Shown: positions 22,794 through 31,305 of the stretch, one piece after another
How positions within the stretch are numbered: position 1 is the stretch's first letter
Layout: each line of letters opens with the position of its first letter
From: Verrucomicrobiaceae bacterium
GTDB lineage: Bacteria > Verrucomicrobiota > Verrucomicrobiia > Verrucomicrobiales > Verrucomicrobiaceae
Reading direction: 5' to 3'
NCBI GenBank assembly: GCA_016713035.1
Contig: JADJPW010000008.1
Location: 1-34,090 of the forward strand
DNA length: 34,090 nt
Translations under genes and position numbers: made by a program
Notes under the pieces: model-generated
Database searches by the model: none
What the model was told of the DNA's origin: nothing
What the model saw: only the letters and a program-made list of their open reading frames with translations

Positions 22794-24701
22794 TTATGGC
22801 TTCACTGCGGGCAGTTTGTAGAGGACCAGGCCGGGGATGCGGGCGATTTCGCGGGATTGCGCTTTGATCGAGGGAGGGAGCGTGTCTTTCCCGCATTCCA
22901 TGAGGTAATCGATGCCGACATGGCGGGCAAAGCGTAGCGACCATGCGTCCATATTTTCATCTGGCAGCGGCGGGACGAGCTCAAAGGGACGACTCACGCC
23001 GTAGTAGCGTGCCACGCCAGTGCCGCCGCGTAGCTCTGACTTCATGGGTGCGATACGGATGCAGCGTGCCTCCAGCGTGGCCGCCAGAGAGCCGTGAATG
23101 GGCAGCCACCAGCCGCCATCCGATTTGGCGAAATAACCGACGGCATGGCCTGCGAGGGCTTTTTTGACGGTATCGAGTTCTTCGATGCTCCAGGGGCGTT
23201 CATACACGCTGCGTTGCTGCTTCAGATCCGCCACGCCCATGATGGTGCCGATCACGATGAGTAGTGCAGCGACTCGGCGCAGCCAAGAGGGCGTCTGAGC
23301 ACGCTGGATGAGCAGTGCGAGTCCCCAGACGCCCGCAGGCATCACCAGCAAGGCATGCGCCATGATGATGAAGTGCATATTATCCGCCACGCCAGCGAGC
23401 AGTCGGTATCCGAAAAACGAGCCCACCAGCGCACTCAGCGCCATCCAGCCGATGTGGCGTGTTTTGGCCTCCTGATCACGCGTGAGGGTGATGATGCCGG
23501 GTAGCGAGAGTGCGCCGAGGATCAGCGCCACCGCGCAGTCACGCACACCCAGGTGCAGCGTGGTCCAGAGATGCTGGAGGCTCCATTCGATGAGCTTGCT
23601 TCCCTCAGCCTTCGGCAAGCCGACGCCGCAGACGAAATGCAGCGTGGCCCATGCCGCGACGAGCACAGTAATCACACACACCGCGATGCGTAGCATAGCA
23701 CGATCACGCCGGATCACGGCGCAGCAGCCCAGCACGCCTGCCATCACCCCGCCCGTAGCGACGACATGCGGCGAGGCGATCGCGGCACATGCCAGCAGTG
23801 CCGTGGCCATGGTGCCCTGGCCTTTTTGCCAAAACAGCAGCGCTGCCAGTGCTGCGGCAGCCTCCAGCTTATAGCTAAACATGTAAGCCAGACTCAATCG
23901 CGCCAAATGCAAAGACTCCGTGGCGGCAGAGAGCGCGAACCAATGCTGTCCGAGCTGGCGTAGGAGCTGCACGCTCACCAGCGAAGCTGCGCCGATGAGT
24001 AGGCTGCGCCCGTGGGACATGCTGGTGATGCGCCGCAGCACCACCCCCGCAGTCAGCACCAGGATGATGTCCATCAAGGCACCCGTGACGTGCATCAGCG
24101 CCGCCAGCGGCATCATGCCAGTGAGGGAGATGAGCGCTGCGGCGATCCACATCGGTCCCCAGTGATACCAGATGTCCCGACACGCGGCGGAGCCTACCGC
24201 ATACTCACCGAGGGTGGAGCTCCATCCATCCGCCACACGGGACTCCAGCAGGCCACGGCTGAGATTGCTAAAGTGACCATAATCTGTGTGCAGGATGCTC
24301 AGTCGCCCATCCCAGCCCACCCAGCCCGTATTCCACCACTCAAAGGCCGCAGTGGCCACGATCACACCGATGAGCAGTACGGCATTCTTGGATGAAAAAG
24401 CAGTCCGCAGGCTGCTCGCGGCACTTTTTTGGCCTCTCCAGGCCCAAAGCGCCATCGCGATCTGAATGACCGGAATCAGCGTGACATAAGAAACTCGGCG
24501 CAGCACGAAAAGCGCCGCTAGGCCGGATAAAAACAGCATTCCAGCCGCCATACGCAGCGCGATCCGCTCCAGCCAATCTTCCCCCGCCGCGCTCGTGGGC
24601 AAGAGTGCCACTCCGAGCAGCCAACACAGCACGCACAGCGCCAAAAGCGCCGTGCCACAGACGAGGATGCCTGGATCAAAGGAATTCGGGAACAGAGGCA
24701 T
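22794..24701 (-). CDS. Large polytopic membrane protein, function unknown
   Basis: A 635-residue protein with about 12-14 hydrophobic spans in the first 480 residues and a soluble C-terminal domain of about 140 residues (from SVYERPWSIEELDTVKKAL). Between spans there is an aromatic, charged loop (TGWVGWDGRLSILHTDYGHF, then SSTLGEYAVGSAACRDIWYH) like the first periplasmic loop of GT-C-type glycosyltransferases such as GT39/GT83 and ArnT-like proteins. I cannot point to a definite catalytic Asp-Glu pair, so the class is only a suggestion. The C-terminal domain contains WLPIHGSLAATLEARCIRI and DYLMECGKDTLPPSIK. It sits 72 nt after the ion-channel gene and 42 nt before recQ on the same strand. 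Confidence 0.75.
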   Translation of the reverse strand: MPLFPNSFDPGILVCGTALLALCVLCWLLGVALLPTSAAGEDWLERIALRMAAGMLFLSGLAALFVLRRVSYVTLIPVIQIAMALWAWRGQKSAASSLRTAFSSKNAVLLIGVIVATAAFEWWNTGWVGWDGRLSILHTDYGHFSNLSRGLLESRVADGWSSTLGEYAVGSAACRDIWYHWGPMWIAAALISLTGMMPLAALMHVTGALMDIILVLTAGVVLRRITSMSHGRSLLIGAASLVSVQLLRQLGQHWFALSAATESLHLARLSLAYMFSYKLEAAAALAALLFWQKGQGTMATALLACAAIASPHVVATGGVMAGVLGCCAVIRRDRAMLRIAVCVITVLVAAWATLHFVCGVGLPKAEGSKLIEWSLQHLWTTLHLGVRDCAVALILGALSLPGIITLTRDQEAKTRHIGWMALSALVGSFFGYRLLAGVADNMHFIIMAHALLVMPAGVWGLALLIQRAQTPSWLRRVAALLIVIGTIMGVADLKQQRSVYERPWSIEELDTVKKALAGHAVGYFAKSDGGWWLPIHGSLAATLEARCIRIAPMKSELRGGTGVARYYGVSRPFELVPPLPDENMDAWSLRFARHVGIDYLMECGKDTLPPSIKAQSREIARIPGLVLYKLPAVKP

Positions 24702-24773
24702 GAAGGCAGAACTTTAGTGCTGGACTAGGCACCTGCGCAAGAATGGGCAGCCCTTTCTCACTGCATGTGCCGC

Positions 24774-25328
24774 TTACTTCTGCGCTTCCTTGTCCTCGGC
24801 GCGGAGGCTGTCCTTCAGGCTGATGAAATCGGAGAGCAGAAAGATCACGGTAAAAAAGGCCAGCAGCACTTCCATCATCGTCACCAGCTTGGCCGGCACT
24901 GTCTGCGGCGTGACATCGCCGAAGCCGAAGAAGGAAAAATTCAGCACGCTAAAAAAGAAGAACTCAAAGACCTGCTCCGCGCGGCTCCATTCTGCATTGA
25001 TGGAGCTGAAGCTGGCCGCATTCGCCGTCTGGAGGCACCAGAAGTCGAACGCAAACGACAGCGTGATCTGCACCATATTCACGCCCATGAGTCCCAGCAC
25101 GCGGTGGTAGGGCATGTTGTTCCGTGTCGCGAGCAGGATGTGGGTGAGGTTTTCCACAAAGAAGAAAACCGTCTTCGCCAGTGCCAAGCCCAGCACCAGC
25201 AGACAAAAGCCCTGCATGCTGAGAAAGCCCTGTGGCCACAGCCATTGCAGCACGGCGGCGAGCAGCACGATCACGGCGATTTCTCCGCCCTGCCGCATGG
25301 AGCCCTGGATGAGTTGCTGGCGGGTCAT
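24774..25328 (-). CDS. Potassium-channel-like membrane protein with variant selectivity filter
   Basis: About 184 residues, starting at the ATG at 25328, which overlaps the ThuA stop by 4 nt. An in-frame start at 25391 exists, but its extra residues fall inside ThuA. Predicted spans lie near residues 16-34, 38-58, 75-100 and 146-168. Just before the last one comes a pore-like segment, FEFFFFSVLNFSFFGFGDVTP. This aligns with the ion-channel (Ion_trans_2) pore helix and filter, where typical K+ channels read T-x-G-Y-G-D; here it is S-F-F-G-F-G-D (GFGD at 135-138). GFG filters are known in some K+ channels. The end of the protein is charged (SLRAEDKEAQK). Overlap with ThuA suggests translational coupling within a catabolic operon, an unusual setting. 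Confidence 0.77.
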   Translation of the reverse strand: MTRQQLIQGSMRQGGEIAVIVLLAAVLQWLWPQGFLSMQGFCLLVLGLALAKTVFFFVENLTHILLATRNNMPYHRVLGLMGVNMVQITLSFAFDFWCLQTANAASFSSINAEWSRAEQVFEFFFFSVLNFSFFGFGDVTPQTVPAKLVTMMEVLLAFFTVIFLLSDFISLKDSLRAEDKEAQK

Positions 25329-26115
25329 TTCTGTTTCGCTTCGTAACCGGGGAGCGGCTTGCCATCCTCGCCCAGCTTGCCGCAGGACCACAGCAGGCCG
25401 CGTGTGACGAGATCGAGGTAAATCGGGTCTTCCATGGTGTGGTTGCCATGGCCCAGTGTGGTGCCGAAGACCTTGCCTTTGCCATACTGGTTCACCCAGA
25501 TGACGTGGTGGTCTTTCTTGGTTTCCTCACCATAGGCCGAGGCCAAGGGGTGAAGTTCTCCCAGAGCTTTTCGTTCTTGTAGAGCTCGTCTTTGGTGTCG
25601 TTCCACTCCTTGGGGAAGCCCTTCATGATGGGATGTGCCTCAGCGACGTTGCGTACCTTCAGGTCGCTGTTCTTTTCATGGCTCATGGATGTCTGGCCCA
25701 CGCATTTGCGCCATTCATCGGTTTTGGCAGTGCGGTAACTGTGCGTGGAGCAGTGCAGCATCACGGCGGGCACGCCCTCAAAGTGTGGTTTGGCGATGCC
25801 TTCGACGAAAGGCACATCCGTCACCGCACCGAAGCACTCCGTTATGCACCACCACATCGTATCCAGCGGCCCAATCGGGCTTTTGTAAATGCTGACCTGA
25901 TGCGTGCGGTCATCCTTCACGCGTGATTCCTCATGCACGATGGTGAACTCCACATTCGCACGGGCGCTGATGCCCTCCGCCAGGATGAGCTTCTGGTTCG
26001 CATAGTCATGGCAGCAGCCACCGCAGACCATGAGCACCTTCAGTGGCTTCACCTCCTGTGCGGGGCTCGTGAGGAAGGCGGTGAGGGTGAGTAAGGCGAG
26101 GAGGGCTTTTTTCAT
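25325..26115 (-). CDS. ThuA-like secreted protein (class I amidotransferase-like fold), one frame break
   Basis: A protein of about 263 residues after repair. A signal peptide (MKKALLALLTLTAFLTSPAQ) is followed by KVLMVCGGCCHDYANQK, then IVHEESRVKDDRTH, VPAVMLHCSTHSYRT, the conserved EAHPIMKGFP with KDELY, and finally GKGKVFGTTLGHGNHTMEDP. This is the ThuA/trehalose-utilisation family layout; it lacks a clear amidotransferase Cys-His-Glu triad, and the function of PVC members is not established. The frame breaks at a G4 run (25547-25550 on the plus strand): ENFTP continues as LASAYGEETKKDHHV in another frame. One extra G/C restores it, which suggests a homopolymer error. It lies 18 nt after the DHDPS-family gene and overlaps the channel gene by 4 nt. 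Confidence 0.87.
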
Positions 26116-26133
26116 GGGGGAGGATGTGTGGAC

Positions 26134-27131
26134 TTAACGCAGCCATTTGTCACGGTTTTCAGCGACAAAAGCATCGTCGTGGATATGGGGGTAGGCGGCA
26201 TAGACGCGGTCGATCTCGGCGAGTTGGCCGGGGCTCAGCGTCTCGTGCTCATCGAGGCACCACAGGCCCTCCAGCAGGCCCTGACGGCGTAAAACCTCGT
26301 GCAGACCGGCGATGCAGCCTGCAAAACCATTCGCGGCATCAAAGAAGGCGGCGTTGCAGTCTGTGACCTCATGGGCGAGTTCGAGCAATGCGGCCGAGAC
26401 GGGCTCGGTGCGGCAGCGGGCGTGGATTTGCACGGCTTTTTGTGTCCACACGCTCCAGTGGCCCAGGAGGCCGCCGACGATGCGATTGGGCGAGATCAGG
26501 TCATGCACGATGGTGTCGTCATTGCCGGTGTAGAGGGCGATGTCGCTGCGCCCGGAGTCCGCGACGGCGTGGATGACATCCAGTGTCTGGTAGCGATTGA
26601 ACGGCGCGATCTTGATGGCGACGACCTTTTCGATTTCGGCAAATTTTCGCCAAAAGGACCGTGGCAGCACGCGGCCGCCCACAGCCGGTTGGAGGTAAAA
26701 ACCGACGATGGGCATGATTTCGGCGATTCGGCGGCAATGGGCGATCAAATCGGCCTCGGGGGCCATTTTGAGTGCTCCCAGGCTCAAAGGGCCGCATCGT
26801 AGCCCAATGACCGCAGCAGCTCCGCCTCTGCCAAAGCCTGCGGCGTGAGTCCGCACACGCCGCCGATGCGCACGAGGCGGCGTGCATCCTTTTTAAATTC
26901 CTCTGCGGCCAAGGTGAGCACTGGCTCAAAGAGCGCGTGTTTCGCATCACGGATGGCGAACTGCGTGGTGTGCACTCCCACGGCGATGCCGCCTGCACCG
27001 GCGTCATGGTAATAACGCAGCAGGGCACGCTGGCGGCGCTCATCGAGCTGCCGCGCGGAGTTGAGCGCGAGCGGGCATGCCGGGATGACTAGCCCACGCT
27101 GCAAAGCGGCGCGGACATCAAAATCTGCCAT
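26134..27131 (-). CDS. DHDPS/N-acetylneuraminate lyase-family aldolase or dehydratase, one frame break
   Basis: A class I aldolase-type TIM barrel of about 332 residues after repair, starting MADFDVRAALQRGLVIPACP. Visible landmarks are GAGGIAVGVHTTQF, RIGGVCGLTPQALAEAELL, the catalytic Tyr in VGFYLQPAVGG, and the Schiff-base Lys in VVAIKIAPFNRYQTLD. DHDPS itself is about 290 residues with an N-terminal GS/T-TAL motif that I do not see here; this is more likely a sugar-acid lyase or dehydratase. The frame changes at about 26797: SLGYDAAL continues as LSLGALKMAPEADLI. A one-base deletion explains it. Its start overlaps the preceding epimerase by 14 nt and ThuA follows after 18 nt. The substrate is not determined. 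Confidence 0.85.
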
Positions 27132-28140
27132 CGCGTGATTCATAGTGCGTGGGTTTGCCGAGTGAGGCACCACCGCGCTGAATCCACTGCGCGGCCCACT
27201 CGATGAGATCGCCCTCACTCACAAAGGGAGCCCCGAGCGTGACGACGGAGCGTGTGGCATTGCTCAGGAGTGCATCCGCAGCCTCCTGGCCGATGAGGCG
27301 TGGTGTTTTGCCAAAGAGCTCGCCGAGCTGCAGCGCGGTGTCACGCACAGAGAGTGTGCGAGTGCCTGTGAGGTTAAAAACTTGAGCAGGGGATGAAGCA
27401 TGTGCCAGGGAGAGCAGGGATAGAGCATTGGCATCTCCCTGCCAGATGGTATTGAAGTGGCCCATCGTCACATCCACGGGCTCCTCTGCCCACACTTTGC
27501 GAGCAATGTCGATGAGCACGCCGTAGCGCAGATCACAGGCGTAATTGAGCCGGATCAGCGACACCGGTGTGCCGCGTGCGCGGCTGAAGTGCTCAAAGAT
27601 TCGCTCACGGCCCAGGCAGCTCATGGCATACTCGCCCGCTGGCTGCGGGGCATCTTCTTCACGGCTACCACCATGATCCACGGGCGTGAGGCCATACACA
27701 TTGCCGGTGGAGAAGGCGACGATGCGGCTGCGGCTATACCGCTCGCACACGATGCCGGGCAGCCACGCATTCATCGCCCAGGTGAGTGATTCATTGCCAG
27801 TGGCACCGAATTTCATGCCTGCCATGTAGATGACATTCGCCGCGCCGGGCAGGTAGGCCACGGCGTTCGCATCCAGCAAATCGCGAGCGACGACTTCGAT
27901 ACCGTGCTCGGTGAAGGCCTCCATCGAGCCCGGTGAGCTGAAGCGTGAAACGGCGATGACTCGGCGCGGCGTGCCCGCCTCCTCACTCGCCCGCTTGATC
28001 ATGCGTGCGAGCGAGGGCCCCATCTTGCCCGCGGCTCCCAGTACGATGAAGTCACCTGGCACCTGGCGCATCAGGTCGATCACTGCGGGTGTGGGCCTGG
28101 AAAGGCGTTCTTCGAGGTCAGAAAGGTCGCGTGGAGACAT
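27118..28140 (-). CDS. NAD-dependent epimerase/dehydratase-family (extended SDR) protein
   Basis: A 340-residue Rossmann protein starting at 28140 (MSPRDLSDLEERLSRPTP). The nucleotide motif is FIVLGAAGKMGPSLARM (about residues 31-47), an extended-SDR G-x-x-G-x-x-G. Other landmarks are VIYMAGMKFG, the Ser/Thr of AFSTGNVYGLTP, VSLIRLNYACDLRYG and VFNLTGTRTLSVRD. At the place where extended SDRs have Y-x-x-x-K, this protein reads EYAMSCLGRE, so the Lys is missing. It may be a non-catalytic or divergent family member. The gene overlaps the lactonase upstream by 23 nt and the DHDPS-family gene downstream by 14 nt, so the three are clearly one operon. Confidence 0.88.
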   Translation of the reverse strand: MSPRDLSDLEERLSRPTPAVIDLMRQVPGDFIVLGAAGKMGPSLARMIKRASEEAGTPRRVIAVSRFSSPGSMEAFTEHGIEVVARDLLDANAVAYLPGAANVIYMAGMKFGATGNESLTWAMNAWLPGIVCERYSRSRIVAFSTGNVYGLTPVDHGGSREEDAPQPAGEYAMSCLGRERIFEHFSRARGTPVSLIRLNYACDLRYGVLIDIARKVWAEEPVDVTMGHFNTIWQGDANALSLLSLAHASSPAQVFNLTGTRTLSVRDTALQLGELFGKTPRLIGQEAADALLSNATRSVVTLGAPFVSEGDLIEWAAQWIQRGGASLGKPTHYESRDGRF

Positions 28141-29179
28141 GGGATCGTGAGCTCTCAGCAAAAATGCGCTCGCGTGTATTCACATAGAGCGAGTAGAGGC
28201 TCTGGGAGGCGGTGATGAAGAGCCGATTCCGCTTCTGGCCGCCAAAGCAGACGTTGCTGGCAGTTTCTGGGAGTTTGATGAAGCCGATGAGTTTGCCATC
28301 GGGGTTGAAGACGTGGACGCCGGCAAAACCATCGCCGATCCAGCCAGCGCTGGCCCAGAGATTGCCTTCGACATCGCAGCGGATGCCGTCGGAGTTGCCT
28401 TTCGATTTGGGGTCGGCGAGCTGGCCTTTGTTCGTGGCGAAAACCTTGCCGTTTTTCACTGTCTTGCCGTCCACGTCATAGACGCGGATGTTTTTCGGGC
28501 TGCCGGTATCGACGATGTACACTTTCTTGTAGTCGGGTGAGAAGCAGAGGCCATTCGGCTTTTCCAGGTCTTCGGTGATCTTGGTGATCTCGCCGCTGGG
28601 GTCGATGCGATAGACGGATTCTTTGAGGTGGAGCTCACCTTTGTTGCCCTCGTAGTCCATCATGCTGCCGTAGCCGGGATCGGTGAACCAGACGGAGCCA
28701 TCCGGGTGCACCGCGCCATCATTCGGGGCGTTGAAGGGCTTGCCATCGAACTTTTCGGCCAGCACGGTGACTTTGCCATCCAGCTCGTAGCGGACGACGC
28801 GGCGTGTGCCGTGCTCGAAGCTGATCTGGCGACCGTGGAGGTCGAAGGTGTTGCCGTTGCTGTTGTTGGCGTTGTTGCGCAGCACGGACACGTGGCCGTC
28901 TTCGGGCAGATAGCGCATCTGGGCATTGTTGGGGATGTCGCTGAAGACGAGGTAGTTGCCCGTGCCGTTCCAGGCGGGGCCTTCAGCCCACAGCATGCCG
29001 GTGTGGTGGCGGCGGATGGGTGCATTGCCCTGCACGAGTTTTTCAAAAGACGGATCGAGCGCGATGACATCCGGGTCCGGGTAGCGCTCGGGCGTCTGGC
29101 CCGACCAGTCGCGGGCGAGAGCGGAGGTAGCGGTGGCTGCGGCGAGGGAAGTCAGAAAGGAACGGCGGTCAGTGGTCAT
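28118..29179 (-). CDS. SMP-30/gluconolactonase-family lactonase, Tat-exported
   Basis: A 353-residue six-bladed beta-propeller. The N-terminal MTTDRRSFLTSLAAATATSA has the twin-arginine motif and a hydrophobic core with an A-L-A cleavage site, so export is by Tat. Metal ligands of the SMP-30 family are recognisable: the Glu of LWAEGPAWNG, the Asn of FNAPNDGAVHPDG, the Asn of KPNGLCFSPD and the Asp of NSDGIRCDVEG. Such enzymes open sugar lactones (for example gluconolactone) in oxidative sugar pathways. It is the first gene of the minus-strand run and overlaps the next gene by 23 nt; the divergent DUF502 gene begins 107 nt away, so the shared intergenic stretch must hold both promoters. Confidence 0.93.
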   Translation of the reverse strand: MTTDRRSFLTSLAAATATSALARDWSGQTPERYPDPDVIALDPSFEKLVQGNAPIRRHHTGMLWAEGPAWNGTGNYLVFSDIPNNAQMRYLPEDGHVSVLRNNANNSNGNTFDLHGRQISFEHGTRRVVRYELDGKVTVLAEKFDGKPFNAPNDGAVHPDGSVWFTDPGYGSMMDYEGNKGELHLKESVYRIDPSGEITKITEDLEKPNGLCFSPDYKKVYIVDTGSPKNIRVYDVDGKTVKNGKVFATNKGQLADPKSKGNSDGIRCDVEGNLWASAGWIGDGFAGVHVFNPDGKLIGFIKLPETASNVCFGGQKRNRLFITASQSLYSLYVNTRERIFAESSRSHVSTRPF

Positions 29180-29286
29180 GGTGCGGCGGTTTTAGCGGGT
29201 GTGGGGGGTGATTTGGCAAGGCAGGAGATGAATAAGCAGGATCGTTTTTGACGTCGCCTGCTTTACGTCGATAGTTCCGCCTCCAG

Positions 29287-30200
29287 ATGACGACTGAGCC
29301 ACCCACTCCACCTCCGACGATCGATGCCATGCCCAAGGGCTGGGTCGTGTGGGTGCGAAACAAATTCATCGCGGGCCTCGCGATGGCGGTGCCGCTGATC
29401 GTGACCTTTGGGATCCTGCAGTTCGTGTACAATCTCCTCCACGGCTGGAGTGAGGGCCTGCTGGGCTATGTGGCCGAGATGCTGAAGGAAATCGCCGGGC
29501 GTGAGGTGATCCGGCTGGATGATCCGCTGGTGCGGCGTGTCACGGACTTCGTCGGCTTCATGATCCCGCTGGTGGTCATCGTGGCGCTGGGGATCATGGC
29601 CACGAACGTCATCGGTGCCCGCATCGTCAATGCCACGGACAAGCTGCTGCTGCGTGTGCCCTTCATCGCTGTCATTTATAAGACTCTGAAGCAGGTCATC
29701 GACAGCTTCCGCAGTTTTGGAGCACGGCAGAATCTGAAGCGTGTCGTCTATATCGACTATCCGATCCCCGGCACACGCATGCTCGGCTTTGCCACAGGCC
29801 AATTCTGCGATCCGCAGAGTGGCAAGGCCATGACCAGCGTGCTGGTGCCCACCTCACCCAGCCCCATGACCGCGCTGCTGCTGGTGGTGGACTCCGATAA
29901 GATCACCGATGCTGGCATCAGCATGGAGGATGCGATGAAGCTCATCCTTTCCGGCGGACTGGTGGGCCCACAGGCCACTGTGCCGCCGCTGAATCAAAAA
30001 ACGCCGCCGCTGCGATCCCAGAAACCGCTGCACCCGCTGCCGCACCCATCCCGGTGAAAAAAGAAGAGCCCATCCTGCCCATCGGTCTGCCGCGAGCAGA
30101 GGACTTCGACAGCGGAGACACGGAGATCCTGGCCGAGGCGCTGGGAGGAGAGGGCCGCGCTCGCCGCTGGCTGCCGTGGAAGAAAAAATCCGGTCTGTGA
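29287..30200 (+). CDS. DUF502-family membrane protein, -1 frame break at an A6 tract
   Basis: A DUF502 protein with two membrane spans (AGLAMAVPLIVTFGILQFVY and FVGFMIPLVVIVALGIMATN). It has the family core VPFIAVIYKTLKQVIDSF, VVYIDYPIPGTRMLGFATG, VLVPTSPSPMTALLLVV and the ending MKLILSGGLVGP. The function of DUF502 is not established. In the zero frame it stops at 30057 after an Arg/Pro-rich tail. In the -1 frame from the A6 run at 29996-30001 it continues as NAAAAIPETAAPAAAPIPVK and ends WLPWKKKSGL at 30200. The second reading has normal composition and is probably the true C-terminus, giving about 304 residues. The break is either a lost base in a homopolymer or slippage on the tract. Confidence 0.85.
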
Positions 30201-30203
30201 CGC

Positions 30204-31300
30204 ATGATCCCGCCAGGCATTCTCCTTCTGGCCATCCTCTGTCTGCTGCTGCTCAATCAGCACCTCCAGCCACGCTCACGGCTGCGCTGGCAGATCAGGC
30301 TCCTCACCACCGAGTTCGGGCATTGGCTTGCGCTGCTTTGCCTCATCATCGGCCTGTGGAGATGGAATGAGAGTGCAGCCTATCTCGTCATCCCACTCCT
30401 AGCGCTGGATTTTGCCCGACCAGCCTTTCAGGCCTGGAAGATCGCACGGTCTCGAAAACGGCCTTTTTCGATCCTGCGGCTGTTTTGGCCCTTTTGGGCA
30501 AGGAAACGGCGTTTCGGTCGAAAGACGGCCTTTTTGGCAAAAGGGCGATGAAGAGCTCGATGTGGTGATTTATCAGCCTCCAGGGGCCTCGCAGGCCGTG
30601 AAAAGGCGCTGCATGCTCTCTTTGCACACGGGTGGCTGGGACAGCGGCGATCCCGGAGAATTCCGCCGTGCCAACAGTGCCCTCGTCGCACGCTGCGATG
30701 TCGTTTTGCTCTCCTTCGGCTACCGACTCGCCCCCGAGCATCCGTGGCCCGCACAAATCGACGATGTGCGCCGCGCCGTCGCCTGGACGCGGGAAAATGC
30801 CGCCACGCTCGGCATCGACGCGGAGGATTTGATCCTACTCGGTCGCAGCGCTGGGGCACAGATCGCCACCGCCTGTGCCTACGGCTGCCAGGAACTGAGC
30901 GTGAAGGGCTGCATCGCCGTATGGCCCATCAGATATGTTTTTCGCCCGGAAGTGGAGCTACCCGAATGACATCCTGAAGTCGCTGAAGCTCGTCCTTCAA
31001 TACATGGGCGGTGAACCCGAGGCCGTGCCGCAGAACTATCACAGCGCCTCCGCCACCCAGCATCTCCGTGAAGACAATCCGCGCACGCTACTCATCCACG
31101 GCAGCTCCGACTGCCTGGTGTGGGTGGAGCACAGCGCCCGCATGCACCGCATGATCGCCGATCCCGCCCGCTGCGACTTCCTGGAGCTACCCTGGGGCGA
31201 TCACGGCTGTGACTTCTTCCCCCACAGCCCCGGCGGCCACGCTCACCCTCTCGGAGATGGCGCACTTTTTGCAGAGCTGAGCTTCAGTCCCCGTAATTGA
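30204..31300 (+). pseudogene. Membrane-anchored alpha/beta hydrolase (HSL/carboxylesterase type), frameshifted
   Basis: Three frames join into one protein of about 365 residues. The first (30204 to about 30470) encodes a membrane domain with about three spans (LLLAILCLLLLNQHL, LALLCLIIGLW, AYLVIPLLAL). The second (to about 30945) has the hydrolase core: LHTGGWDSGDPGEF (oxyanion loop, HTGG in place of HGGG), FGYRLAPEHPWPAQIDDVRR, and the nucleophile elbow GRSAGAQIA. The third (30935-31300) has KWSYPNDILKSLKL, the Asp of LLIHGSSDCLVWVEHS and the His of PWGDHGCDFF. All three catalytic residues therefore exist but not in one frame. Breaks lie near 30470-30545 and near the T5 run at about 30936-30941. 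The gene starts 3 nt after DUF502, implying an operon. Esterase or lipase; substrate unknown. Confidence 0.8.
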
Positions 31301-31305
31301 ATGGA

